Assembly: GCA_026770575.1 (NCBI GenBank)
Contig: MU657183.1
Coordinates: 271,765-335,764 of the forward strand
From: Pelagophyceae sp. CCMP2097
Lineage: Eukaryota; Sar; Pelagophyceae
Length of the DNA stretch: 64,000 nucleotides
Direction of reading: 5' to 3'
Shown: in pieces, positions 46,181-57,076 of the stretch
Layout of the letters: each line of letters opens with the position of its first letter
Position numbering within the stretch: the stretch's first letter is position 1
Made by a program: the position numbers and the translations under genes
The notes under the pieces: generated by a model
Database searches by the model: none
What the model was told of the DNA's origin: nothing
The model's input: only the letters and a program-made list of their open reading frames with translations

Positions 46181-47946
46181 CCCCCCACGGGGGTTGAGAT
46201 CACCCTGGGGGTTGAGATGGCCCCTGTCGGTCAGTTTGACGCGTCGTCGCTGGCTGAGGGCGCTCGTGGGGTGGTCCCGAGGCGTCTCCTCGCGCGTCCA
46301 CTGCCACGCTGCGCAGCGCGGGCCCTCAGGTATGCACGTTGCGTCCTCTGGTGCCGCCGGCGTCGGGCCGGCTCGAGCCGGCTCGAGCACGTCCCCGTAC
46401 TGGACTGCAGCGGCCGTACTGGGCTGCCATGACTGCAGCGGCCACGGCGCTCGCCTGTGCTGCACATCGAAAGCGTCGACGCGGTGTTCGACTTCAAGGC
46501 GCTGGCGGACACGCACCGGATCTAAGTCGGCGGCGCGCCCGGAACAACCGGCGCCGGCCCGTCGGCTGGAGATGCGCTCCAGCGCTGCGACGGGACGCCG
46601 CAAGGAGCACGGCGCTGTCGGTTTGAAGGCGGAGGACGCAGCGTCTGAAAAGTTGGCGAGGCCACGAGTCGAAGCAGCTCGCGTTGAGGCGGCGCCGAAG
46701 ACGGCGGGCGTCTTTGCTCGAGGTCATGGAGCTCGGCGCCGTGCGGGGGGGGGAGCTGTGCATCACTCTCGACGACGGCGCTACGACGTTTACGGCCCAC
46801 GTTTACGGTGCTACCGCAGACGGCTTTTGCCGGACGGCTCGAGCGCGCGCACCCTGGACACGCCGGGGCGCGCGCCGACCGCGGCGGCGCCCAATCCCGC
46901 GGACCCTTGGCTCGGCCTCGCGCGTCCGAATTGTATGTCTCGTCCGAAGCTAGCTCCGCGCATCCGGTCGGAGGAGCATACGATGCTTCAAACAGATTCG
47001 TTACGATAGAGGCGCCACCCGGAGCGTCGTCTCCCTGGAAACATGGACCAGGCGATGCGGAAGAAGCCGGCGACTTCGAAAGGCGATTCCGTTTGTCATT
47101 ACGGTCTCCCTGGAGAATGGCTCGCGCTCCCGCCCCTCCTTCGTCTCTGGTGCCGCTCACGAATCCGTCGTCGGCTTTGTGACGTTGCCAGTTGCATCTC
47201 CGACGCAGTCGTAAACATCGGAGCGTGCGATCTCTCGAGAGCCCTTTGGACACCTCGTCGTCAGGAGGCGGCGTCGAGATCAGAAGACGGCGCCGTGGTA
47301 TACGATACAGGAACACCCGGGGGCGACTTAGGGCGCGGGCACTGAAAGCCGATATCTCGCCGCACACTCGCGGCCATACCCTGGCATCGGGTTGACTCTC
47401 GGACGAACCTTGGCGGTCTTGGAACGGCGTCTCTTTTGCAGAAGGCTTATACGCCCTTGTACTAAGAGACGTTCACTGCCGACCACACCCCGGTTGCTTG
47501 CTTAAAATCCACCCTGGGTGGGGCTGCCCCAAAAGGGAATGACCGTCAAACCCGGTTCCTTTTGGCGCCCTCAACGCCTCCCAAGAGGTCCGGAACGCAA
47601 AGGATTACAAAGATTAATCAAGGCCCGCGAATCTTCACCTGCTGCCATTGAACCACTTCGGAGGGACTGTGCGATGAAATAAGGTTCTAGCCGGCGAGCG
47701 CGACGCTGCGGCCCGTCGTGCGAGTGCAACAGCGTCAACAACGTCCTGGTCGGAGACCGACGTAGGCGGATTTACACTCCGTGGCCTGTACAGCGACGAC
47801 AGAGGCCTCTCCATAGTCAGCCACCTCGATGAAATGTGTCCCTGTGGGTTGTCCGTGTAGCTGACTGTACAGGGACACCCGGGGGCGACTCAGGGTGTGG
47901 GCACTGAAAGCCGATATCTCGCCGCACATGTCCTCTGGCGACGCCA
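46181..47946. other. Unassigned region with possible exons and a 55-nt direct repeat
   Basis: Two plus-strand stretches look protein-like: 46450-46526 (VLHIESVDAVFDFKALADTH, then a stop) and about 46720-46835 (ELCITLDDGATTFTAHVYGA). They could not be built into a gene. 47304-47362 and 47876-47934 are a near-identical direct repeat around ACCCGGGGGCGACT and CGATATCTCGCCGCACA. Confidence 0.35.
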
Positions 47947-48656
47947 TCAAAACATCACCATATCCGCTCCTTTGCCTTCCGGCCGTGCGAGTCCGCGGTT
48001 ACGATATATCGCGCCGCGGCGGGGCGCGCCGATGGGCGCTCTTGCGGCTCGCGCGGCGTCGGCCGGCGAGACGATGTTTTGGGGCGAATGGTCGTCGAGG
48101 AGCTTGTGCAAGCGATCGAAATGTAGCTGCGCACCTCGGCGGCTTCGATTTCGTCGCCCGCCAGGGCGCCGCGGGGGACGTGCTCGACGAGCCAGTGAAA
48201 GGCAATGTGCCTCGCCACGGTCGCGGGGTCGCCGCGCTCGGATCGCGCGAGCTGTCGATCGCACGTTTCGCCCCGCGGCGCGCGAATGCGAGGGATGGAC
48301 CTCGAGCATGGGCATGTCGAACACGTGTCCCGCAGTCCTTGCCACTCTTGAACTCCCAGGCACCGCCGCCCGAGAGCCCGGAGCATCGCCGGCGCCGGCG
48401 GCGGCGGCGTCCGACGACCGCGGACGGAGGCGCCGCTTCGGCGCCCGGCGCCCCCGGGTCCTCAAAGGGCGCGCGTCCCTTCCGTCACGGGCATACGTAC
48501 GTACCGAGGAGTCGAAACGCAAGGCGAGCGGGGGAATCGCACCTCGAGCTCGAGGCTCACGTCGCGCACGGCGCGGGGCTTCAGTGTGGGCGCCTTCTTT
48601 GGCCCCGCTGCCGACCGTCTCCCGCGGTTGCTCTCGCCCCGGCTCCATGAATGCAT
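47947..48656 (-). CDS. Unknown minus-strand gene, frame disturbed
   Basis: The minus strand gives RAVRDVSLELEVRFPRSP near 48570, then DPATVARHIAFHWLVEHVPR with GDEIEAAEVRSY (48230-48110). In another frame it gives HFDRLHKLLDDHSPQNIVSP to a stop at 47947. The switch near 48115 has no splice signal, so a small indel or sequence error is likely. No family is recognised. It lies just downstream of the isomerase gene on the same strand. Confidence 0.35.
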
Positions 48657-48718
48657 ACATCCTTGCGACTCGTCTCGTGTACGATGCGGCGAGTCGAAGC
48701 GTCACCGCGGGTGCTTGG

Positions 48719-50784
48719 TTACATTATAATCTTCGAGTTGAGTTCCAATTGTTCCCAGACGGAGAGGAGGGCGTTGGCGCACTGCGCCCCGGAAGATGCA
48801 ACAGCCGGCACGCCGATTCTAAAAGAGGAGCGTCATTTTCCAAAAAGGCAGAGGCTCTCTTCGGTTCGCACCCTGCGCAAAGGTTCTCTCGACGGGTTGC
48901 TCACCCCGCGGTCGTCGAGTCGCCGCAGCGGTAGTAGCCCGGCAAAGGCGTCGTGACTTTGGGGAAGGCTAGACCTATCGCCCGCGTCCGCGGGGCAGGG
49001 TGTGGCGCCGGCGTACGTAATGCGGGCATCACCTTTAGTGCCAGCGGGAATGGCGAGGCCGTAGTTGCCCCGGTGCCTTTTCAGGAAGCGCTCGTGCGTC
49101 AAGGGCGTGCCGATCTGCTCGACGACGGTCCGCTGCGCCAGGTCCGGGATTCTCTTCAAAATGGCGTCGAAGCAGGGCTGCGCTCTTTGCTTCTTCAGGG
49201 CGAGGTATTCCGGGTTTTGCGCGTCGCCTTTGTACTTTTCCCAAACGTCAAAGGGCTCGGAACCCGCGCAGTACGCGTGAATCGTGTGCATGCCCTTAGG
49301 CGCCATGGCCCGGTCGAGCAGCGAAGGCACCGAGACGACGACCACGTTGCCCGCGGCCGTGACGTCGTCCCACGACGACACCACGGTCCACTGGGGGGGG
49401 AGTCTGCTCGCCGTCTCGTCGTCCAACTCGATGCCCAAGTGCACATGGACAAAGGACCGACATAAAGGCACGCCGCCGTCCGTCGGAGGAGCAAGGTACG
49501 CTTCTCGCTCGGCGTCAAAGCCCGCGTGGGCGCCCTCATCGACAAACTTAAAGGTATTAAACAAATCCGCGTTGGACACAACCGCCTTGGCCCTCACGAC
49601 TTCCCCATTGGCGAGTTTGACGCCGACGGCCTTGCCATTTTCAACAACGACGGATTCGACGGCCGTCGACCGGCGGATAGTGCACCCCGGTCGTTTTAAA
49701 ACGCCCCTGGCCAAAGCGTCGATCAGCCCCCCGCTGCCACCTTTGGGAAAGTCCATGACGGCACCTTCGCGGTAAAAGTCCTCGATCATGTAGGCAATCA
49801 CAGCCGTCAGAGTCTGATTCGCAGGGAGGCCCTGCAGTAAAAACGCGATCAAGTCGAGGTAATTCCGCAGAAACGCGTCCTCGACGTAATACGGCGACGA
49901 TGGGTCGTCCATGTCAAAGGGCTTCAAGATCTCGCCGACGTCTCTTAAGACGCGAAGGAAGGGCAGCGGGTAGCGCAGGCCCAAAGTCAGGAAGATGCCC
50001 GGATCGTCTCGAACGGCCGTTGACGGGAGGCCCATCACACCTTTGGCCAGCGGCCGTAACTTCTCCGCGAGTTTCTCCCAGTCGGGCACCGCCGTCGGGC
50101 CGCCATAAGTCTCCAGGATCTTGAGGAAGTTCTCTGCGCCGATTGATAACTCGTAGCCCTCGGGGGCCTCTGGTAAATGCGCGCCCCATAACCCATACGT
50201 GATCCACTCCGGTTCTTCGCCGACCATCTGGTAGACGTGCTTCAGCGGGTTGGGCGAATTCGCCGGCGACAAACCCGAATACAAAGACGGGCCCGCCTCG
50301 AAGCGGAAGACGGGCGGCGCCTCCGAGCCCAGCGCCAACAGGCGCTGCGACGGCACCGTCCGGCCGTCCAGGCCCACGGCGAATTCTAAGCGGGGAGAAT
50401 CGCAAAGCGGGAGCGCGGGGAGCCCTCGAGCAGGGGGACCGACCCCTCGACACCCTCGACGTGGCGGCGCAAGGGGGGATGGGAAACCCGCTCACCGTGC
50501 GCGCAGCCTCCCAGCTCGTAGTGCGCCTCCAACACCGTGACCTTTCGCCCCTTGGCCGCGAGGAGGCCGGCGCAGGAGAGGCCGCCGATGCCCGAGCCGA
50601 TGACGATGACGTCGACCTCCTCAGACGCCAATGCACGCACGCGCGCCGAAAGGCGACCCTGCGCGGGTCCGACGGGCCGCAAAAGGCCGTTGACGCCCCA
50701 CAACGCAACGAAGAGGAGAAACAGCATCACGCTGGATGCTGCTCGCGCCTCGACGTGGTGGTCACTCGACTCGGAGTGCTTCAC
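48719..50784 (-). CDS. Carotenoid (prolycopene) isomerase-like FAD protein, four exons
   Basis: Exons 50784-50496, 50385-49033, 48968-48905 and 48818-48719 join across introns of 110, 64 and 86 nt, all GT-AG and in phase, giving 601 residues. Residues about 18-50 form a hydrophobic leader ([19 protein letters not shown]) before the FAD-binding fold [20 protein letters not shown] and the dinucleotide-binding E in [15 protein letters not shown]. Family motifs follow: [60 protein letters not shown]. The short last exons restore the conserved C terminus [17 protein letters not shown] and [18 protein letters not shown]. Members isomerise poly-cis-lycopene or saturate/desaturate related polyenes. 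A secretory-type leader followed by a transit-like stretch suggests import into a secondary plastid. Assignment to CRTISO rather than a retinol saturase or another paralogue is probable, not proven. Confidence 0.85.
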
Positions 50785-50890
50785 CTGTGGGCCCTCCTAA
50801 GGAAACCCGCGTTGTCGCTAAACTTAGCGAAAGCTTAACTTTTGAGCTTTTGAAGGGCCGGAGAGCAAGCCCTTGCCGCCTCTGCGCGGC
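50785..50890. promoter_or_regulatory. 106-nt divergent promoter region
   Basis: Lies between the start of the isomerase gene (minus) and the second RAP gene (plus). The two oppositely transcribed, probably organelle-directed genes may share control. It contains AACTTAGCGAAAGCTTAACTT; no factor site is claimed. Confidence 0.45.
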
Positions 50891-53002
50891 ATGGGGCCGC
50901 GGTGGCCCGGCGCGGTCTTGGGTCTCGTTCTTGCGTTGCTGACTGTCAAGGCCGCGTCGCTCGCGCTCGGCCCCGGGGCCAAAACGGACCTCTTCGTGCG
51001 CAACCTGCCCGCCGAAGCTACGGCCGACGACGTCCGCGAAGCGTTTTCAAACGTCTGCGCCGTGAAGCACGTCCGTCTCTCGATGCACGGCGGGCGGTCG
51101 AGAGGTGTTGCCTACGTCACCGTCTACGCCAGACAGTCCGACGCCGCCTGCCGCATGGACGGCGAAATCCTGGGCGGGCGGAAGATTTCAGTCGGACTCG
51201 CGAATTCGGACATTCCCGCGGCCATAACGATAAACAAGCGGCTCGTGGCGGCCTCGACTTCCGCAGGCGTCCTCGCCGTCTTCGAAACCGCCGACTTTAA
51301 CGGCGTCAACTTTGCCACGGCGCTTCATCGCATTGGCGTCCTCGGCCAATCGTTCGACGAAGCCTCAAAACCGCCTTTGCAAAAGTTGGCCGACGGCGCG
51401 GCAGCGTCCGTCGTCAACGATTCCAAACAGTGGAATTCTCGAGAACTCGCGAACGCGTGCTGGGGCATGGCCAAGATCGGTGTCGACGCGCCGCAACTGT
51501 TCGAGGCGGTCGCTGCAGAATCGTCAAAGAAGATTGCGACGTTCAACGCGCAAGACCTCGCAAACACCGTCTGGGCCTACGCGACGGCAGGCGTCGAGGC
51601 GCCGGCGCTGTTTCAGGCCGTCGCTACCGAGGCACCGAGGAAGATCGCGGCATTTAGCCCGCAAGCGCTCGCGAACACGGTGTGGGCCTACGCGACAGCG
51701 GGCATCGCGGCGCCGGTGCTCTTCGAGGCAGTTGCTGTAGAATCGTCAAAGAAGTTTGCGACGTTCACCCCGCAAAACATCGCAAACATCGTGTGGGCTT
51801 ATGCGACGGCGGGCGTCGCTGCACCGGCGCTGTTTGAGGCGGTGGCTACAAAGGCACCAAAGAAGATTGCGACGTTCAACGCGCAAAACCTCGCAAACAT
51901 CGTATGGGCTTATGCGACGGCAGGCGTCGCGGCGCCGTCGCTGTTCGAGGCGGTCGCCGCAGAATCGTCAAAGAAGATGGCGACGTTCAAACCGCAAGAG
52001 CTCGCGAACACCGCGTGGGCTTATGCGACGGCGGGCGTCGCGGCGCCGGCGCTGCTCGAGGCGGTCGCCGCGGAAGCACCAAAGAAGATGGCAACGTTCA
52101 ACTCGCAAGACCTCGCAAACACCGTGTGGGTCTATGCGACAGTGGGCGTCGCAGCGCCGGCGCTGTTCGAGGCGGTCGCCGCAGAGACACCAAAGAAGAT
52201 TGCCACATTCAATCCGCAAAACCTCGCGAACATGGTGTGGGCCTATGCGACGGCGGGCATCGCGGCGCCGGCGCTGTTCGAGGCTGTCGCTGCGGAAGCA
52301 CCGAAGAAGATCGCAACGTTCAACTCGCAAAACCTCGCGAACACCGTCTGGGCCTATGCGATGTCGGGGGTCGCGGCGCCGGCGCTTTTCGAGGCGGTCG
52401 CCGCTGAGGCACCAAAGAAGATTGCGACGTGCACTCTTCAAAACCTCGCGAACATCGTTTGGGCTTACACGACGGTGGACGTCGCGGCGCCGGCGCTGTT
52501 CGACGTGCTTGCTTTGAGCATCGAAGCGAAGATCGACGAGTTTAGTCATGACGGGCTGTCTCAGCTGCACCAAGCCTTCATGCACCTCCAACTGGAGGCG
52601 CCGCAGCATCCACTGACTCTACTTTTGAGTCGGCACGAGGCCGAGCTTCGCGCGGCGTATCTCAGCTCAGAGCCGAGCCCATCGCAGACGCAGCGCGACG
52701 TCTCGACCGCGCTCTTCCGCATCGGCTGGGCGCACGAGATCGAGCACGTCACCGTCGAAGGCATCAGCCTCGACATGGCGCAGCCTTTGACAAAGGTCGC
52801 CGTCGAGTTTGACGGGCCGACTCATTATCTTGTTGGTGCCTCCCGCGTGCTCGACGGCAAGTCCAATGCTAAAGCGCGGCTGCTCCGCAGGCTGGGGTGG
52901 GACGTGGTCCACGTGCCTTACTTCGAATGGGACGCGCGATCGAGCGCCGACCGCGACGATTACTTGCGTGCCAAGATTCCTTCGCAAGTCCAAAGACGAT
53001 AG
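50891..53002 (+). CDS. RRM-HPR/OPR repeat-RAP organelle RNA-binding protein (paralogue 2)
   Basis: A single intact exon of 703 codons from ATG 50891 (an in-frame ATG at 50873 is possible). The N-terminal MGPRWPGAVLGLVLALLTVK is signal-peptide-like. The RRM follows at about 30-105 (DLFVRNLPAEATADDVREAF, RGVAYVTV). After a linker with FATALHRIGV come about 11 helical repeats with a strict 37-residue (111-nt) period, core FNAQNLANIVWAYATAG and VAAPALFEAVAAEAPKKIAT. The RAP domain closes the protein (ISLDMAQPLTKVAVEFDGPT, LLRRLGWDVVHVPYFEWD). The family is known for organelle mRNA and rRNA maturation. The leader suggests plastid targeting through the ER. The near-identical repeats suggest continuing gain and loss of units. 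Confidence 0.9.
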   Translation: MGPRWPGAVLGLVLALLTVKAASLALGPGAKTDLFVRNLPAEATADDVREAFSNVCAVKHVRLSMHGGRSRGVAYVTVYARQSDAACRMDGEILGGRKISVGLANSDIPAAITINKRLVAASTSAGVLAVFETADFNGVNFATALHRIGVLGQSFDEASKPPLQKLADGAAASVVNDSKQWNSRELANACWGMAKIGVDAPQLFEAVAAESSKKIATFNAQDLANTVWAYATAGVEAPALFQAVATEAPRKIAAFSPQALANTVWAYATAGIAAPVLFEAVAVESSKKFATFTPQNIANIVWAYATAGVAAPALFEAVATKAPKKIATFNAQNLANIVWAYATAGVAAPSLFEAVAAESSKKMATFKPQELANTAWAYATAGVAAPALLEAVAAEAPKKMATFNSQDLANTVWVYATVGVAAPALFEAVAAETPKKIATFNPQNLANMVWAYATAGIAAPALFEAVAAEAPKKIATFNSQNLANTVWAYAMSGVAAPALFEAVAAEAPKKIATCTLQNLANIVWAYTTVDVAAPALFDVLALSIEAKIDEFSHDGLSQLHQAFMHLQLEAPQHPLTLLLSRHEAELRAAYLSSEPSPSQTQRDVSTALFRIGWAHEIEHVTVEGISLDMAQPLTKVAVEFDGPTHYLVGASRVLDGKSNAKARLLRRLGWDVVHVPYFEWDARSSADRDDYLRAKIPSQVQRR

Positions 53003-53554
53003 ATCGTAAACAATCTATTGTGTCCTTGCAAGGCCCGCGTCCGGGGTAAACACGTGTGAACGAGGCACCCCAACGGCGACGGCGACGGCGCTGCCGTCGA
53101 CTGGATTGTTCAAAGAAGGCTTCAAGCATTGGCGTCCCCGTCACATCAGCCAGAATCAAATTCCCGAGGCCGGTGCAACGTCTTGCTCGTACGATCGCTA
53201 CCATCGACGCTTCCGGCAAGAGCCCTCGTCGGGCCGGCTCGCATTCGTCAAAAGACGCATCACGAGGATTTTCATGCGCCAGCTTTGAGCGTCCGACGTC
53301 GGCACCCGTTATGCGTGTGCAAGCAGCATGACCTTTGGACGCCGCCGAGCGCGACGGTGCGCGCGCGTGTGTGGCGCGGTGGCTCGCGTCAATGTTGCGC
53401 GTCGTTCGACGAGGGGCTCGGCGCGCAACGCCGTCTCGCGGCCAGGCTCCCGCGGGGCCCGCCCCCGGCGCTCCCGCGGTCCGCCCACGGTGCTTCCGCG
53501 CTGAGGTTGCAGGCGACGACCCACGGCGTGCAGAAGGGCAGCCCACCGCAGACG
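53003..53554. other. Intergenic
   Basis: No gene supported. Frames on both strands lack motifs. From about 53400 the sequence may be an older part of the WD40 relic that follows. Confidence 0.4.
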
Positions 53555-53760
53555 CCGAGACGGGCTCGCTGCAAACGACGTCGATGGCTGCGCGTCCTCG
53601 CCCGACTGCGAACGCGTCGCGTCGGCGAGCGAGGACAATACGGCGCGGCTCTGGGACACCGAGGCGGGCGCGCTGCAGCCGACGCTCTGGGCCAAGCCGA
53701 CTGCGTCACGGGCTTCGCGTCCTCGCTCGACGGCAGGCGCGCCGTACCGGCGAGCTGCAA
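53555..53760 (+). pseudogene. WD40-repeat relic
   Basis: Consecutive WD40 blades are readable but in different frames: a blade end ADAETGSLQTT, then CASSPDCERVASASEDNTAR with LWDTEAGALQPTLW, then a shift near 53690 to CVTGFASSLDGRRAV. The blade spacing is right while the frame is lost at least twice, so it is a decayed gene fragment. Confidence 0.55.
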
Positions 53761-54999
53761 TGTCTCGGGATCTTTAACATGATATGGTCTGGGTCCTCCT
53801 CGGCCTTTGTGTGCGACTCCGTGGGTCGCTTTATATGGTTCGAGATGGATCCGCCGAGCTTGGGCTCAGCTTGCGAGCTCCGTGAGTCGCAGTCCATCGA
53901 TTGCGCGCGCCCGATGCACGTGTCTTACGAATGTCTGGCGTCAAGAGTTGGAGAGCGGGCGCCGTCTCATCCCGTGGGAGGCGGCTTCGGTCCATTTTCA
54001 GGGCGCCTACGCGGGGACCGGGCCCAAGATCGTCGCGGTGGGTCGGGCGGTAGGGTAAGCTTGCGGCGGCTCCTCGGCGGTCCCTGCCCACGAAGGCGTA
54101 ATAAAAGTGTGATATCCGCACAATACAGGTGCGTCTTCCGGTCAATCCTCGGGAAATCCGCCGCCGACGCCGGGTCCGGCGCGGCGAACCACGCATCCAT
54201 AACCGTAACCCATCGTGTAAGCCGCACGGCCCGAGTCGCCGCCCCGTTCGTCGTGAAACGCCGCGAAACGAGCCCCTCGACGCGTTGACCCGAGGCTTCC
54301 CGACTCGATTTTTTGTCGAACAGGTCGCAGCTGGACCCGCGCGATGTGTCACCGGCTTAAGGCCCCGGCTCCACAGCTCCTGCAGATCAGCCGCCCCCGC
54401 AGCCCGTTTGCAGCGCGCGAACGGCGCGACGCAAGGAAACACGCAAATCTCTCAAGGGTCGCCCACCGACGCCACGGGCGTGCAACCGGTGGAAAAAGAG
54501 CTCCCAACCACGTCCTGGGCACTCGGCTTCGTGCCTGCGAACGCGCACCGGTGCCCCGGCCCTGCCTCGCCTATGCGGGCCACCGCGCTGCTGACGCCAA
54601 ATGAGAAAACCTCTCTCTTTCTTCTCAGAGTAATCCGGCCGAAGACGCACAACGTTCCAGCGGGAAGTCTAGGCTACCTCGAGAGTCCCGACGAACACGA
54701 CCAAAGAGCCAAAGTGTCTAGCGGCCCGTACTTGCATGAGGGGGTCAAGCGCAAAGCGCACAAACCACTCCCGCAGGCATGGCACCCGGGCCTTTTGGAC
54801 CGGGAGCCTGACTTTGGAACCGATTAGCCGGTTATACCCTAATGGGCCAGCCTCACCCAGGGTGGATCTTGGCTACCTCTTGGATCAAGTGGTTATCTCA
54901 CAGTGGTGACCCAGTCTCGGCTGCTTCTTGGATCAAGTGGTTTTCTCACCCAGGGTGGATCTTAGTAAGCAAGTCTACGGAGAGTCGTTAACGTTCAGT
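53761..54999. other. Intergenic with short direct repeats
   Basis: No gene recognised. At 54850-54965 CACCCAGGGTGGATCTT and CTTGGATCAAGTGGTT each occur twice. Confidence 0.45.
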
Positions 55000-55080
55000 C
55001 AGTCAGTCAGTGATTACCCTTTCATAAAATTGGAAGCTGGGCGCAGCGCACACGTTGACGCTCTTTTCATCGTTAATGTT
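55000..55080 (+). repeat. Repeat shared in inverted orientation with 45520-45590
   Basis: Contains GTCAGTCAGTCAGTGATTAC, CCCTTTCATAAAA, GAAGCTGGGC and GTTGACGCTC. It lies about 100 nt upstream of the ATG of the third RAP-family paralogue. Confidence 0.8.
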
Positions 55081-55183
55081 CACGCTCAGTCATGTTTTGG
55101 CGAAGGCTTCCGAGTTGGCAGTGAGTACGCGCACTGGGGCGGGTCACCTTCACGGCCTCGCCCGGTCGGCCGTGGAACGAGGC

Positions 55184-57076
55184 ATGGCGGCGCGCCGGCC
55201 CCTCGCGCTCCTCGGCCTCCTGCTGGTGCTGGCTCGCGAGGGCGCGGCCCTCGGGCTGAACGTCAAGGCCGACCTCTCCGTGCGCAACCTGCCCTTTGAC
55301 GCCACAGCGGACGACGTGCGCCGCGCGTTCGAGCCCGTGTGCGCCGTGGGCGACGTCCGCGTCCCCGTCGACCGCGAGACGGGCCGGTCGCGAGGATTCG
55401 CCTACGTGACCGTCGAGGCGACGGTGTGCGACGCGGCGCGCCGCGCGATGGACGGTTCCATTGTGGGCGGCCGCAAGATCGCCGTGGGCCTCGCGACGTC
55501 CAACAAGCCGGCCTCAAAGACATCCAACGAGCCACGCCGGTCCGCCGCCGACGCGGCGGCGATTGTTGTCAACAAGCAGCTCGTCGCGAGCGAGACCGCC
55601 GCCGATATCCTTTTGCTCTTCGAGGCCAAGGGCGCCGTGTTCAATTACGTCAACTACGCCACGGCGCTCCACCGCCTCGGGGTCCTCAGCCGCTCGCTCG
55701 AAAAGTCGTCTCGGCCGCTCCTGCAAAAGTTGGTGGACGGCGCGACGGCGAGCATTATCAAAGACGCGACTTTATGGGAATCTCGGCATCTTTCGAATGC
55801 ATGCTGGGGCGTCGCAAGGATCGGCCACGTCGAAGCGCCGGCGCTCTTTGAGGCGGTCGCCGCAGAATCGTCTAAGAAGATTGCGACGTTCAAACCGCAA
55901 AACCTCGCAAACACCGTGTGGGCTTATGCGACGGCGGGCGTCGCGGCGCCGGCGCTGTTCGAGGCGGTCGCCGGAGAGGCACCGACGAAGATGGCGGCGT
56001 TCAACTCGCAAGACCTCGCGAACACGGCGTGGGCCTACGCGACGGCGTGCGTGGCAGCGCCGGCGCTGTTCGGGGCCATCGCCGCAGAGGCACAAAATAA
56101 AATGGCGACGTTGGTTCCGCAAGCACTCGCGAACACGGCGTGGGCCTATGCGACAGCAGGCGTGGCAGCGCCGGCGCTGTTCAAGGCTGTCGCCGCAGAA
56201 ACACTAAAAAAGATCACGATGTTCGAGTCGCAGGCGCTCGCGAACATGGTGTGGTCTTATGCGACGGCAGGAGTCACGGCGCCGGCGCTGTTCAAGGCGG
56301 TCGCTGTCGAAGCACCAAAGAAGATCACGTCGTTCAATTCACAAGCGCTTGCAAATACTGTGTGGGCCTATGCGACGGCGGGCGTCGCAGCGCCGGCGCT
56401 GTTCAAGGCCGTCGCTGCCGAGGCACCGAGGAAGATCGCGGCCTTTAACCCGCAAGCGCTCGCAAACACCGTCTGGGCCTATGCGACGGCGGGCGTTACG
56501 GCGCCGGCGCTCTTCGAGGCCGCCGCCGCAGAATCGTCGAAGAAGATCGCTACGTTCAACGCGCAAGGGCTCGCGAACACTGCGTGGGCTTATGCGACGG
56601 CGGACGTTGTGGCGCCGGCGCTGTTCGAGGCGATTGCTGCGGAAGCATCAAAGAAGATGGCGACGTTCAACCCGCAAAACCTCGCAAGCACCGTGTGGGC
56701 TTTTGCGACGGCGGGCGTCGAGGCGCCGGCGCTGTTTGAGGCGATTGCTGTGGAAGCACCGAAGAAGATCGCGATGTTTAACGCGCAAAACCTCGCAAGC
56801 ACCGTGTGGGCCTTTTCGAGTGCGGGCGTTTCGGCGCCAGCGCTGTTCGAGGCGCTCGCGGTGGGTGTCGAAGCGAAGATGGACGAATTTAGTGACGAAG
56901 GGCTGTCGCAGCTGCACCAAGTATATCTCCGACGAGAAGCGCACGATTTGACTCTGCTCCTGAGTCGGCACGAGGCCGACCTCATCGCAGCGCACCTCCG
57001 CCAAGAGCTGGTTCGGACAGCGCGAGGGCGCGCTCGCCCGCAGCAGCGCGAGGACCCGCTCGCCCGATGCAGCTGA
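55184..57076 (+). CDS. RRM-HPR/OPR repeat protein lacking RAP (paralogue 3)
   Basis: A single exon from ATG 55184 (630 residues); an upstream in-frame ATG at 55055 would hide the signal-like leader MAARRPLALLGLLLVLAREG. The RRM (DLSVRNLPFDATADDVRRAF, RGFAYVTV) and the linker ATALHRLGVL match paralogue 2. About ten 37-residue repeats follow (LANTVWAYATAGVAAPALFK). After the shared HEADLIAAHLR stretch the protein ends in RARPQQREDPLARCS, and no RAP motif (VAVEFDGP, RLLRRLGW) was found in any frame downstream to 58 kb. It may be a truncated paralogue or still act as an RNA binder without RAP. The intact 1.9-kb frame argues against long decay. Confidence 0.8.
   Translation: MAARRPLALLGLLLVLAREGAALGLNVKADLSVRNLPFDATADDVRRAFEPVCAVGDVRVPVDRETGRSRGFAYVTVEATVCDAARRAMDGSIVGGRKIAVGLATSNKPASKTSNEPRRSAADAAAIVVNKQLVASETAADILLLFEAKGAVFNYVNYATALHRLGVLSRSLEKSSRPLLQKLVDGATASIIKDATLWESRHLSNACWGVARIGHVEAPALFEAVAAESSKKIATFKPQNLANTVWAYATAGVAAPALFEAVAGEAPTKMAAFNSQDLANTAWAYATACVAAPALFGAIAAEAQNKMATLVPQALANTAWAYATAGVAAPALFKAVAAETLKKITMFESQALANMVWSYATAGVTAPALFKAVAVEAPKKITSFNSQALANTVWAYATAGVAAPALFKAVAAEAPRKIAAFNPQALANTVWAYATAGVTAPALFEAAAAESSKKIATFNAQGLANTAWAYATADVVAPALFEAIAAEASKKMATFNPQNLASTVWAFATAGVEAPALFEAIAVEAPKKIAMFNAQNLASTVWAFSSAGVSAPALFEALAVGVEAKMDEFSDEGLSQLHQVYLRREAHDLTLLLSRHEADLIAAHLRQELVRTARGRARPQQREDPLARCS

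Noticed and set aside
53335..54288. 317-codon plus frame over the WD40 relic
   Set aside because: It crosses WD40 blades that lie in other frames; it is an accidental frame through a pseudogene.
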